DNA from: Megamerina dolium
Taxonomy: Eukaryota; Arthropoda; Insecta; Diptera; Megamerinidae
DNA: 64,000 nucleotides
Assembly (NCBI GenBank): GCA_963854835.1
Contig: OY978526.1
Location: 90,179,846-90,243,845 of the forward strand
Direction: 5' to 3'
Part shown: positions 37,156 through 48,181 of the stretch, piece by piece
Position numbering within the stretch: position 1 is the first letter of the stretch
Layout: the number at the start of each line of letters is the position of its first letter
Notes under the pieces: model-generated
What the model was told of the DNA's origin: nothing
Seen by the model: the letters and a program-made list of their open reading frames with translations, nothing else
The model's database searches: none
Program-made: the position numbers and the translations under genes

Positions 37156-39814
37156 GGCCTTTTGCTGCAGCATTTTTATCAAAAATCGGTATCACTTCTC
37201 TAGTATTCTAAAAAAGAAAAAGAACAACAACTTTTTCCCAACCCAACAACTGATATTCACCTACTGACAAACCCTTTGCTTATTCTACCCATTTGACACG
37301 GCTTCAAATACAATTTTGTTCTATTCTTTTTTTTTTTTTCTTTCTTTCTGATTCGTTTTCGTCAGTTTTGTTTACATATGAATACATTGCCTCAGTACTT
37401 AACTTTGCTGGGGTGTACTTCATGTACATGTGTCAGCTTATTTGTAGGCGTACTACACACACATGCTGTGGTGTGTGTGTGTGTGTGTTTGATTTTATGT
37501 AAGTGACATACGCGTTTATCTATATGTACATTTGAAGGGCGCCTGTATGAAAGTCTAGCATATCTGCATATAGTAAACTTGTGTACATATGTTATATACC
37601 TTCATATATGAATGTATGTGTGTGAATATATGCGCATATGTTTGTTCACTCTCTTGTGTCGTATATGTCAAGAAGTCAATTCAAGTCGCAAGTTGGTGGC
37701 AACTGGCAAATATTTGCAAGTTAACTGAACATCTTTAATAATTTTTCAATTTTTTTTTTTTTTTGTTATGCATACCTCATATTTTTTTTTTATACCTCAT
37801 ATTCATATATCTGTATTACATACTATATATTTACATATATTTTACGCAGCATCAGCCTCTTAAGTGGCATGCTTAATTGCCAATCAATAAGTGTCGCTGC
37901 TATAGATGTATGTACTACGTAACGTAAGTATATACATATAAATGTGTGTTTATATGCAAGTATGAATGTATGTATATGCGTACAAGTGTTATTAGAAACT
38001 CATTCATTCACACATCTCACTCATATTTATATGCATATTTACATAGTATAGTGTATATGTATACGAAAGCTAGCTATAAACGCAATGGCAGCAGCAGCAC
38101 ACTTGATAATTGCATAATAATAAGCAACGGCAGCAGTTATGGCGACAGCGATAACAGCCACAACATTTACAGCAGCAGCATGAATAGCATCATCAAGGCA
38201 ATAATCAACACCACCATCACCACCACCACCACCACCACCACCGTGATCACTATTAATACCGCCGCCTCACAATATCAATGACAGTAACGCAACGGCGACA
38301 ACGATATATTCAAGTACGTTTAGGCACGATGGTTAAATAAAAAAAATATAGGAGGATAGCAGAGAAGAAAAAAAATCACATTTATGCATATAGATATATT
38401 TTATAACCACATTGCTTGTTTGTATATGTTAATTGGCTTAATGCATTTCGAGTACACTTCTCACCCAATACACATATTAGTTAGTTAGATGGATGTATGG
38501 AGAGCGCGGTTTTCTATATGTGCTCGCGTCTACATGTATGTACATACATACTCGTATAAATATGTAGGAATGCTTTACAATATGTACATTTTTTTTTTAA
38601 CCATCAATTTCAATTTCAATTTCAATTTCAATATTGTATGCCCATCCTGTGGTATACGTATATGTATATATGTATATTGCAACCTCTTGTGTGTGTACAT
38701 ACTCATATATGTAGTGTTTATGATTTTATTCTACTATTTTTTGTTACTATTTTTTATTATTTTTTTTTACAATGCCTTATATACGTTTTATTTTTATTAT
38801 GTTGCTTTTCAATTATTTTATATTCTCTCGCTCTCTCTCACCATGAATACAAATGTATATATAGTGTATGTAAACAAATGTTGCAACAACAAAGTCGCTC
38901 AACAATAAACACGTTTGAAGAGTAATTTATCATCAAAATATTCTATATTTACTATTTTTTTTTTTTATCAATGGGATTCTATTTTTTGTTCATATTTTAG
39001 AATATACATATGCATGTGTGTAAAAATTTTGTTAGAAATTTTTGTTTGATAATAAAATATACGATTTTTTTCCATTTCATTAAAATCAATTTTTAACAAA
39101 TTTTTTTCCATAAAATATCATAAATATTTACCAACATACAATGCATATACATAAATATATAGATAAATACAAAAGTTAAGCTGACCTATGATCAAGTGTT
39201 ACCCACAAATAGCGTCTACATGCATACATAGTTGTGTGCAAATGTAAATAAACACAAATGTATGTATTTGATTTAGAGGGGATTTTGAAATAAATTGTAT
39301 AAGTAATTTATATTTATCGTTATGTTGATGCAAAAATATTTTCCTATCTGATAGCTAAAAGCTTATCTGACTAAATTATGAATAAATGAGTAATCATTTT
39401 CAATATTAATTTCTTTAATTTAATCAATAATTAGATATCTTCATAATAGTATCACTAATAAAAAAAAATGTACATATCAACGTTTTAAATCATTCTCAAA
39501 TTACACAATGTATTTACTATAATGTAACATAATTCAGAAAATGAATATACAACATAATAAAAGAGAAGACTCCTTAAGTGAGTATGAAATACTATAATAT
39601 ACATTCTTAAGATACATGTTTATGTATACTAATGTATAGAAACAAAAATCATATAAACATAGAAGAGCCGCTGTAATTTACATATATACATGTATATGAT
39701 AATGTTTCCAATAAATTTTTGTAAATTGTTTATTATAGTACTAAACTTACCCTTTATTGAGGTTATAAATGGATCCTCCATTATGGAATATTCCTTAAAA
39801 TGATTTTTCAACAT
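29606..39814 (-). CDS. Fatty acyl-CoA reductase, eight coding exons (whole gene)
   Basis: Reduces long-chain fatty acyl-CoA to fatty alcohol with NADPH (family knowledge); insect members feed wax, cuticular-lipid and pheromone synthesis. Exons at 39751-39814, 36456-36530, 36245-36357, 34251-34499, 33927-34182, 31674-31866, 29993-30232 and 29606-29867 splice in phase through GT/AG junctions into 483 residues, the normal family length. Visible motifs are TGGTGFFGK at residues 38-46 (Rossmann NADPH loop), VNIVIHGAATVRFD in exon 4, FVHVSTAF at 169-176, YTFTK at 225-229 (catalytic Tyr and Lys), RPGIV at 249-253 and GWIDNMYGP at 263-271. The FAR_C-like region follows, with a hydrophobic stretch at about 371-393. 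There are no stops or frameshifts, so the gene looks functional. An alternative start is Met12 (472 residues). The order of exons and the sequence motifs make the family call secure; the exact paralogue is not determined. I found no promoter or clear poly(A) signal. Confidence 0.95.
29993..30232 (-). CDS. FAR coding exon 7 (start of FAR_C-like region)
   Basis: Encodes YDTPPIYNYVPDTDNMVTWK, then IPLRKSIWYPTF and a hydrophobic run with YQILSFLYHTLPALFMDLL followed by MIIIG. The Lys-Ser-Ile-Trp-Tyr-Pro box and the following membrane-prone helix are standard for the FAR C-terminal region. The acceptor is ATTTAG and the donor AG|GTATGT. Confidence 0.93.
30305..31228 (-). mobile_element. Mariner family B, copy 1, in FAR intron 6
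   Basis: Ends AGGCCTAGTAAAAAGAAATC and its inverted partner near 31205-31228 bound a minus-strand pseudogene. Readable blocks are LNRNKIDTFLKRMVTGDEKW, KVLLCVWWDWQGIIYYELLP, GIVFHQDNARSHTSIVTRQK and HPSYSPNLAPSDYYPF, which fit D,D34D mariner. The N-terminal DNA-binding half is deleted and stops interrupt the rest. It lies in the same orientation as the host gene and must be removed with the intron. Confidence 0.9.
31674..31866 (-). CDS. FAR coding exon 6
   Basis: Encodes VITTYKEPVSGWIDNMYGPC and then GIIVGIASGVLRVFSGRVDN and IVPVDLCVNALLASAWDIA. This is the end of the NAD-binding domain with the highly conserved P-x-x-G-W-x-D-N and V-P-V-D motifs. The acceptor is TTTTCAG and the donor AC|GTAAGT. 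Confidence 0.95.
32173..33410 (+). mobile_element. Mariner family C, near full length, in FAR intron 5
   Basis: Flanked by TA with inverted ends containing CAGTCCATAAGTTCGTG. The 1238 bp matches a full mariner. The transposase starts MESSNEYKKHILYF at 32350, then frameshifts and stops appear. The 158-residue open frame at 32839-33315 carries AGIIYFDLLEPNQTITADYY, VLFHHDNARPHTARQTLGKL and HPPYSPDIAPCDYHLF; I count 34 residues between the two aspartates (D34D). VVTGDEKWVLYNNP-type sequence lies upstream in another frame. It is antisense to the host gene and dead. Confidence 0.92.
33927..34182 (-). CDS. FAR coding exon 5 (YxxxK active site)
   Basis: Encodes AFVHVSTAFAHCNHKYIQER at its start and GYPNTYTFTKVLAED further on. 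Tyr225 and Lys229 form the short-chain-dehydrogenase-type catalytic pair. It ends in TIFRPGI, with codon 253 split. The acceptor is TTGGCTAG and the donor G|GTAAGT. Confidence 0.95.
34251..34499 (-). CDS. FAR coding exon 4
   Basis: Encodes 83 residues beginning IFEQLKKLHPKYRQKV. It includes SIISGDCSLPGLGI and VNIVIHGAATVRFDEKL, the conserved GD and H-x-A-A-T-V-x-F-D blocks of the Rossmann domain, then INVNGTKEIIKLAKE. The acceptor is ATAATAG and the donor AAG|GTAATC. The intron after it is only about 68 bases (34183-34250). Confidence 0.94.
35050..35330 (+). mobile_element. LINE reverse-transcriptase scrap in FAR intron 3
   Basis: Plus-strand frames give RGCPQNVVLRSLLWCLVVDL (consensus R-G-C-P-Q-G-G-V-L-S-P-L-L-W), an AYADD-like region reading SYADYVGS, and DNPNKLMGLSS where family members have N-P-x-K-T-E-L-V-L-F. 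It is frameshifted and short. The limits are approximate. Confidence 0.6.
35624..35900. repeat. TTAGG-type short repeat and unassigned GC-richer stretch in FAR intron 3
   Basis: GTTAGGTTAGGTTAGGTT (three to four units) is followed by about 250 bases richer in GC than the surroundings, including GGAGGAGGCACGCCTTCCC. It looks like the untranslated part of a retroelement, but I cannot identify a domain. Confidence 0.3.
36245..36357 (-). CDS. FAR coding exon 3
   Basis: Encodes IIEKLLRVTEVGHIYLLIR and then TKKGKDVFSRMDDIFNDP, the helix and second beta strand after the glycine loop, ending with the R-x-K-K-G segment typical of FARs. The acceptor is ATTGTAG, the donor CCT|GTAAGT, and the exon ends on a codon boundary. 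Confidence 0.93.
36456..36530 (-). CDS. FAR coding exon 2 (NADPH-binding loop)
   Basis: Encodes ESPIQTFYKDKGIFLT followed by GGTGFFGK, the glycine-rich dinucleotide-binding loop at the N-terminus of all FARs. The acceptor is TTTTCAG and the donor A|GTAAGT. It enters in phase 1 and leaves in phase 1. The preceding intron, about 3.2 kb, is the longest in the gene and is full of microsatellites. Confidence 0.93.
36531..39750 (-). other. FAR intron 1, microsatellite-rich
   Basis: The longest intron. It holds (AAT/CAT)n and (CAA)n at 36661-36770 and 36817-36833, (TTG)n at 37120-37154, (GT)n at 37471-37488, (CAC)n at 38207-38242 and a TTTCAA hexamer array at about 38606-38632. No coding exon or transposase is recognisable in it. 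Confidence 0.75.
39751..39814 (-). CDS. FAR coding exon 1
   Basis: Encodes residues 1-21 plus one base of codon 22. The first ATG is at 39814, and a second in-frame ATG (Met12, MEDPF) is also possible. The donor is G|GTAAGT. Upstream, TTACACAG ends at 39837 and looks like an acceptor, so about 22 bases of 5' UTR (39815-39836) probably join a non-coding first exon further up that I cannot place. Confidence 0.82.
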
Positions 39815-39836
39815 TATTTCGCAGTTCGAAGAATAT

Positions 39837-40389
39837 CTGTGTAATAGACGAAATGAAAAAGAATTATGTAATTTTATAATATCTAAAATAAAGAAGCAAA
39901 TGGAAAATAATTATCAATTTATATTTAATATTGTATAATAAATAAATAGTAGCAAAGGGTACTCCAACGAAAAGCTTGTTTTTAGTTTAATTTCTATTGA
40001 TTTTTGATGAACTGTGTGGAATGGTGTATAATTCTGCTGAAACTAAAGTTCCCTCAAGTCTATGTTGATCGAAAGACATTTCTAACAGCATTCTAAAATC
40101 TGCACCAAGTTGTCACTCTCTATGGAGAACTGCCAATGAACCACCCTACATGTATACTTTAGCACATCTTCCAGTTGTGTTGTTTGCCTTTGGGTGTCAA
40201 GGTGCTAATTTGGTACAGAAAAATAAGGGCACGTACTTATATTTGACATTACACTAACCGCTGTATTGCAGTAATCACTAATTTACGATAATATAACAGT
40301 ACGCATATCATATTTCATTTTGACAACGTAATATCAAACATTAATGCTGAAAGTAAAAGCAAAGTGTCAAGGACGAAATAATATATATA
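39837..40389. other. DNA just upstream of FAR coding exon 1
   Basis: Probably intronic or promoter-proximal to the FAR gene, given the acceptor-like site at 39837-39838. No TATA box or exon could be assigned. Confidence 0.4.
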
Positions 40390-41542
40390 AGGTCTAGTAA
40401 AAAGAAATTCATTATTTTTATATAGTTAAAATGATCCGATTTAGATCAAATATGCACCGTTTTGTTCGATAACTTGTTGCCATTTTGATGGTAATTTCAT
40501 AATGTCACCCTCATAGAAACCCTCATCCCTATTGGCAAAAAACTGGGACAGTCGATTTTCACAAGCTTCTTTTGAGGCGAATTTTTCACCGGCAAAATCA
40601 TTCGCCATAGACAAGAACAGGTAGTAATCACTTGGTGCCAGTTACGGACTATAAGATGGATGCATAAGAACCTCCCAACCAAGCTCCCGGAGTTTTGGAG
40701 AGTCTCTATCGATGTGTGTGGCCTGGCGTTTTCCTGATGGAACCCAATTCCTCTCCTCATAGTAGATGTTTCCCTGCCAATTACACCAAGCACATAGCAA
40801 AACCTTCCTGACATCAATCCTGGCTTGGCCACCGCGCCGGCTCACCGCTATTCAACCATGACCGTTTTCGCTTGACGTTGTCATAAGGGACGCACTTTTC
40901 ATCACCAGTAACCATCCGCTTCAGAAATTTATCGATTTTGTTGCGATTTAGCAGCGATTCGCAGATGGAAATTCGGTCCATGAAGTTTTTTTGCGTTAAC
41001 TCGTGTGGCACCCATACATCGAGCTTCTTTTTGTATCCAGCCTTATTTAAATGGTTCCAAACGGTTTTTTGTGCAATGTTTAGCTCCTGGGCAATAGAAA
41101 CAGTGCTTACATGATGGCCAGACTTGACGATTTCCATTATTTTATCGATATTTTCGACAATTGGCCTTCCAGAGCGTAGTGCATCTTCGACAATAAAATT
41201 ACCGGAACGGAATCGACGAAACCAAAATAGCACGTGATTGGCTGTTACAATATCAGGACCATAAACACTATTCAAATTTTCAGCCGTCTGGTTTGCGTTT
41301 TCGCCTTTATCGAAGAAAAACTGTAAAATATGGCGTAATTTCTCTTTACTGGTATCCATCATTGACGCGTGCTCAAACAATACTGAGTCAAGCAATCACA
41401 AAAGTGCCTGAAAAGTTTATTTAGTACGAAATCCTATCTTTCTAACGCCATCTAGCGTAACCCAATCGCACTTATACAACGCGAGATATAGATTACTAAA
41501 GCCATCTATTGGAAAAATAATGGATTCCTTTTTACTACTCCT
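40390..41542 (-). mobile_element. Mariner family B, copy 2, upstream of the FAR gene
   Basis: TA-flanked, with inverted ends AGGTCTAGTAAAAAG. The minus-strand 193-residue frame (40814-41395) starts at MLDSVLFEHASMMDTSKEKL; the true start is probably MDTSKEK. It covers both helix-turn-helix motifs, WFRRFRSGNFIVEDALRSGR and the WVPHELTQKNFMDRIS block up to MVTGDEKCVPYD. Then a frameshift and a deletion of about 30 codons precede GIGFHQENARPHTS, where the second catalytic Asp is Glu, and SPKLRELGWEVLMHP. The best-preserved N-terminus of family B, but inactive. Confidence 0.92.
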
Positions 41543-44164
41543 TATACATATTAATTTTAAATACACACTGTATGTATGTAACTACATATTTCCAATTTGA
41601 AACAAATCAAAAAGCAAATATTTACAAATTTTCATACTATGTTCAATACAAAACTTCACAATTTAATACATATTTGCTCATTCAGCCTCATAATGTCATG
41701 AATGTATGTGTGCACACATTAGGAATGTTGATTTTTAACCGTAATGATGATCCCGAGATTTTCCTAATTTTCAAATCTCCAATATCGAAAACCCACGAAA
41801 GGTTATAAAACATTTCAAACGGGATCCTGGGATGAATATTAGTAGTATACAAATATATACAATATGAATACTACGTGTGAGTAGCAACATACAAATATTG
41901 CTTCATATTACATATTTATGTATTTACATTGGAGCTCTTTTGCTTATGCGATATGCCATATTCTCATTAATCTGAAAAAAAAATTGTTTTTTTTTTTCCA
42001 ATAAACAATAACTAATGTGAGTGAGTAAAACATTGAAAATTAAATCGGAAAGTCGATCCAGCAATATGTATATGCATGCGAATATGTATAGAAACATGTA
42101 TGCATATACATAAGAGCTCATGAACTAATGGCTATTATAAAAGTTGCAATATTGAGAGTTCTAAACTTTAAACAAAATAAAATCAAAATAAAAAGTTTCG
42201 GTTGTTTTTTTTTGTTTTTGTGCAAAAAGATATGTGAAATTGTAGCATTTGGTGCACACATAGAATGCACTATTTATTCTGATATGCTTATATGTATGCA
42301 TATGTACGTGTACAACTATTTTTTTAAGACTAACAAATGGGTTGTAATCATATGACTACTTAAACTACTATATTTAAATATTCAATAAGTATGCTTAAAG
42401 TACATAATGGAAATATAATAATTCGAATTATATGACTTAATATTAGCTATTTCAAAATATTGTTAGTGGTTAATAGATTTAACTTCATTTATTTCCATAT
42501 ATTTACTTGCAATGTCCATTGTAAATATATTATGTCTACTTATTTATTTATTATATAGTCAATTTTTCACTTTAAATGTATTTGCATGCATGTATGTATG
42601 TGCATACATACAATACAACCATGTAATTAGTATTTAAATACTCAAAACTGACTAAAGAATGAAAGATGATTTACAAATGATGTGAAAACGAACATTCATT
42701 AAGCAATTAAATGAAAAAATATATTATATATATATAATATTATCAAATTAATTTCACACAGGGCTGTATTTAGAATCTGTTGACCCCTAAGCTGTAACAG
42801 ATTAATTCACTAATGACATAATTATATCAGGATAAATTTATTTATCAAATTATTATAAATTATTATATTTATATTTTATTATATAAATTATATTAGTGAT
42901 TCGCGATAAAATTTCTATCTAAGGACACCATTTACATATGTCATTTGCAAAACTTAGATTTCGTTCCTCCTATTTCTTCTTACTGTTGTCATTTTCCATT
43001 TCCTCAAATCGCAATTTATTGAATTAAGCATTTACAAAGTGGTAATTTAAGTTTGGGAAAAATCATCAGAACCAATATTTGGCAAATATGGTGGTTACTC
43101 CATAACTTTCGTTGTAATTTTTGGGAAAGTAAATTCATGAAACACATTTTAGAGGAACTAACAAAAAGAGCAGCTGTAAACAAACTTCTTAATAGATCGT
43201 GCTCAAACTGCACACCAATCCTGCCAACTCTTCCAACTAGATGGTGTGCCCCATGCAATTTAAAATTAACTTAAGGTACAATAGATATTCGATATTTTTG
43301 TGATGGAATCACCTGCGGCACATATAGCATGTCCATAAATACGACCCTGTATATACACATATACAAACACTTGTAATTAATACTCACTCCCTCCTATATT
43401 AAATATGTACAATATGAATTTTCCAACAGTTTTTATATATATAGACAAAATGATTGAGGAGATGAAAAATACAAAAAAAAAACCAACAACCAGCTACGTG
43501 TTATTATTGTATTTATCTGTATTGTGATTTAAGAATTCCATTTTTTTTTTCAATTATTATGATAATGAAAATAATGAATAAAAAACAAACATATACATAT
43601 ATATAAATATATATGCATATATTTGTATTAAAGAATGGTATGAATATCATTGAGCATCATATTATTATTATTATTCTACTACACTGACAGAGTGCAAGAG
43701 GATAATTCTATTATTTAAACGCCATCCAGTTAAATGGGATATATAAAAAAAAAACAACAAATATTAATAATTTTTTTAATATTATATAATAATAATATTA
43801 CTAACAGTGCCAGTGCCACTTTTAAATACGCATATACGAGTATATATAGATAGCTACATATATGTATGGCACTGCTAATGCTGATAATGATGATTATTAA
43901 TATCATATAAAATAAAATTTCATTTCCATACGCAATCATTAAATGAGTGTGGTAGTGAAAATAATAATAAAACATATACATATACATATATATATACATA
44001 AAATTTCAGCAAGTATGCCATGCCATGTCAGATAAAGAAGTTTTTGATTGAAGGGATTGATCATTAATTTTTTCAATATAATTCAACTTCCATATACATA
44101 TACATATACATTTGACAGTAACAGTTGCAAATAACCTTGAACTGGGCTTGGTTGAGCACTATGT
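41543..44164. other. AT-rich non-coding DNA
   Basis: No gene recognised. It is very AT-rich, with TATATA runs near 42721-42740 and 43985-44000. Confidence 0.6.
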
Positions 44165-44300
44165 TAGAAGGACCTACTTATATGTATTTATAAACTAAGC
44201 AGCAAAACTTTTTTTCACATATTTTACCACAATTTTGTACTACCAGAAAAATTGCCTATCATTTGCAGATAATTTGGAACCTTGTAACAGGCTAAGAACT
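44165..44300 (-). mobile_element. SINE copy 5, strongly decayed
   Basis: TTAGAAGGACCTACTTATAT and the later TACTACCAGAAAAATTGCCT and CAGATAATTTGGAACC run parallel to the body of copy 1 (TCAGAAGGGACCTATTTATA, TTACTGCCAGAAGAATTGCC). No head or terminal hairpin is visible. Similarity is by eye and moderate. Confidence 0.5.
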
Positions 44301-44599
44301 GAGCCTGTTACAACCTTTAAATATACAAACCATACCAAATATGTGTATAATAGAAAAGTTCATTTGATTCTTCTTCTTCTCCTTATTATAGTCATACAAT
44401 AATATCAATAGGTGTATACACACATACACATACTCGTGTAGTCAGTCGCTATGACGACAGAGAAAGAAGAAACAATCAAATGAATTTTCACTCAACGTAA
44501 AATGCAGCGTTGCATAATTCCCAGATGCTTTATTCATAGATATGTACTAAAGGTGCATGACTTGCCAACGCGTGGCATGAAAAACCAATCGACGCTTGA

Positions 44600-45030
44600 T
44601 CGAGTAAGTCGTAATCCGACCTACTATTTAACACGTTCTTGCTGAATTTTTGAATAGGCTCGTTCAAGGTAGCTTCCTATCCCAACGAGTGCTCTTATAG
44701 TCGCGCTGACTCGGCGCTCGCTCGGCGGCTATAAGTAATTCTTGCATTAATCGAGACTGTCTGTATTCGACCACCCGCTTAAAGTAGTCGCATGTGAGCC
44801 CTCGGCTCTGCCCAAGGTCATTTTGACCAACCGCATATACCAGGAGCAACCAGCCGCCACCCCGTTGGTTATTCCTATATATTGCTATAAAAGGTATTCC
44901 TCTTCTAGGTGTGAGGCCAGGGTGCTGGATACAGGAGACCCCTGTATCAGGCTGCCCGACACAACTATCAGTCGTTTGGAGACTTCTGCTGAGGCAGATC
45001 TACCAGACGACTGATTCGGTAGGTGCGACC
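44600..45030. other. GC-rich unassigned segment
   Basis: About 430 bases far richer in GC than the flanks, with GCGCTGACTCGGCGCTCGCT and AGGAGACCCCTGTATCAGGC. The minus strand has a short open frame including GLTCDYFKRVVEYRQSRLMQ that I do not recognise. A (GGTATA)n run follows at about 45093-45121. It may be a retroelement untranslated or coding scrap; no function assigned. Confidence 0.35.
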
Positions 45031-46644
45031 AGTTGGCACTGGTTAATCCTATAAATCCTCATTATATAAGTAAGGTTAGCTAGGATTAGGTATTCCATTA
45101 GGTATAGGTATAGGTATATTTGGTATAGAGCAAGCAATTGAAATTGTATTCTTGAAAATTGTAAAAAGAAAGAAAGGAAAATTAAACATAGTAGTAGTAG
45201 TATCATCAGTATCGACTCGGTATTCGCATTGTATTCTTAAAGAAAATAATCTCAAATAAATTGTCTGGATGTATGAAAGTGGTATATTGAAGCTTCCGTA
45301 GATTCCATTCCAACTATAGAAAGGCAATTCAAGTAAAAATTCTTGAATAAATTGGCTCCTAGAAATGATAAAAATTTACACCAATAAATATACAATCCAT
45401 CATTTTGATGCATTGGTACTTCTAGTGTTAATAAATTATTGTTCTTTTGGACTCGGGACACAAATTGAAGTTTACAAATGGGAGCCAGCTCAGCTCTATA
45501 GGAACAGCTACGACCATTACACAATTGATTACTAATGATTTTAAAAATAGTAATCGACAAAAATTATGACATTAAATTTCATACGATACCATCCAAAATA
45601 CTTCGCATGAAAATGATGTATGAATATTTGCTGCACATCAACCACCCTCTCCAAGCATTTCATGTTGACAACTCTGTGTATACAATATACTTACTCATTC
45701 GCCATCGTACGGTTAAAAAGCCAACCATAAAAGAATTAATATAAGTAATTAAACAACAACAACAACAACAACAAGCAAAGAACCAAACCAAACCAAAAAC
45801 ACAAAAAAAACAGAGATTCTGCAGTAAATAAAATATAGTATATGATAAACAAGAAAAGCACAAAAAAAACGAAAATACGACGATGATGATAATCATGATG
45901 ATGATGATGATGATGATGATGCCAACAACACAATAAGCACTAGTGAAAAATAATAACAACATTATACAGTCACACAATTAACCCATATTTGCAATGGAAA
46001 TTGAAAATGAACTGCTGTGTGCTATGCTATGCAATATGTGGAAAAATGTATGGAAAACAACAACAACAACAACAACAAACGACGAAGACAGAAAAGTGAG
46101 AGAGAGAGAGAACGATAGAAAGAAGAAGAAGAAGAAGAAGAAGCTAAAAGCGAAAAAGATATACATACATGGATATGCACGTTGTGAATGATATGGTATT
46201 ATGTACCTATGTGTGATGGTGTGTGTGGTATTAATATGTAAGTAGCATTTAATGTATACAGAGTGTAAGAGTTAACTACCGAAAAAAGTACACAACACAA
46301 CAGACAGACATACTAACTACAACCATACTGATAATAATAATAATAATAATAATATTTTAATGCCACTAAAGACTTCACTCAACAACAACAACAACAACAA
46401 CAACCAGTAGCAGTGGCAGTAGTACAACAGACTGACTGGCTCACTAAAATGGCCAACTGTTGGTGCATTGGTGAATTGGTGTGCAATACTCGCTGCATAC
46501 TGGCTGCCAATATTCATACATATGTATATAAGTAATATATAAGTAGTGTATGCATTTATACACACACACACACATACATCAGCAGTGCTATACACGGGAG
46601 CTAATTGAATAGTATAAAGTGACTTAACAATGGGGCGAGCGCGA

Positions 46645-46677
<33 letters not shown>

Positions 46678-46950
46678 CAACACAAAAATAACAGCTACAT
46701 ACACACATACAATCACTATTTTACATCGACACCAACACCGACACCGATGCATTTGTACGTAAATAGTGCAAATTGCAGCAATAGCTGCAGTAGTTGGCTC
46801 ATACAGCACATACTTACTTATACTTATGTATATATGTATAAATGTATGCACCTATACCTAAGTAAAAACAATACGAATAAACGAATGAACACAACACACA
46901 CAAATGCACTCACACCTAAGTACCATTATGTAGATGTAAAAATGTATATC
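45031..46950. repeat. AT-rich DNA with microsatellites
   Basis: No gene seen. Repeats: (CAA)n at about 45751-45773, (GAT)n at 45885-45921, (CAA)n at 46058-46078, (GAA)n at 46120-46143, (AAT)n at 46328-46354, (CAA)n at 46380-46403, (AC)n at 46560-46574 and (AAT)n at 46647-46676. Confidence 0.85.
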
Positions 46951-48181
46951 AGGTGTAGTAAAAAGAAATACATTATTTTTCGAATAGATTTCTTTAGTAA
47001 TCTGTATCTCGCGTTGTATAAGTGCAATCGGCTTACGCTAGATGACGTTAGAAAGATAGGATTTCGTACTAAATAAACATTTCAGACATATTTGCTGACT
47101 CAGTATTGTTTGAGCACCCGTCAAAGATGGACACCAGTAAAGAGAAAATACGCCATATTTTACAGTTTTTCTTCGACAAAGGCGAAAACGCAAGCCTGGT
47201 GGCTGAAAATGTGAATAGTGTTTATGGTCCTGCTAATGTAACAGCCAATCACGTGCAATTTTGGTTTCGTCGATTCCGTTCCGGTAATTTTGATGTCAAA
47301 AATGCACCATGCTGTGGAAGGTTAATTGTCGAAAATATCGATAACATAATGGAAATCGTCAAGTCTGACCGTCATGTAAGCACTGTTTCTATTGCCTAGG
47401 AGCTAAACATTGCACAAAAAACCGTTTGGAACCATTTAAATAAGGCTGCATACAAAAAGAAACCTCATGGACCGAATTTCCATCTGCGAATCACTGCTGA
47501 GTCCCAACAAAATCGATCCATTTCTGAAGCGGATGGTTACTGGTAATGAAAAGTGGGTCACTTACGACAATGTCAAGCGAAAACGGTCGTGGAGAAATCA
47601 CGGTGAGCCGGCGCAAACCGTGGCCAAGTCAGGATTGACGATCAGGAAAGTTTTGCTCTGTGTTTGGTGGGATTGGTAGGGAATCATCTACTATGAGCTG
47701 CTTCCCTACGGCCAAACTCATCATTCGGATCTGTACTGTCAACAATTGGACCGTCTGAAGGAAGCAATCTTCCAGAAGCGGCCAGCTTTAGCAGAGGAAT
47801 TGTGTTCCATCAGGACAACGCCAGGCCACACACATCGATAGTGGCTCGCCAGGAGCTTTAGGAGATTGGTTGGGAGGTTCTTATGCATCCACCTTATAGT
47901 CTGGACCAGGCACCAAGTGATTACTATGTGTACCTGTCTAGAGCGAATGATTTTGCTGGTGATAAATTCGCCTCAAGAAAAGCTTGTGAAAATCGACTGT
48001 CCCAGTTTTTTGCCAATAGGGACGAAGGTTTCAATGAGAGTGGCATTATGAAATACCTTTAAAATGGCAACAAGTTATCGAACAAAACGTTGCATATTTG
48101 ATCTAAATCGGATCATTCTAACTATGCTAAATAAAACCTTCAATTTAATGCAAAAATGATGGATTTCTTTTTACTACACCT
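46951..48181 (+). mobile_element. Mariner family B, copy 3, near full length
   Basis: Ends AGGTGTAGTAAAAAG and the inverted CTTTTTACTACACCT, followed by TA. Frames run MDTSKEKIRHILQFFFDKGE, FWFRRFRSGNFDVKN, a stop in place of Gln within VSIAQELNIAQK, loss of the WVPHELTQ block, MVTGNEKWVTYDNVKRKRSW (first catalytic Asp changed to Asn), a stop after VWWDW, IVFHQDNARPHTS with a small frameshift and SLDQAPSDYYVYL. The 1231 bp is the longest family B copy and can serve as its length reference. Confidence 0.92.
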
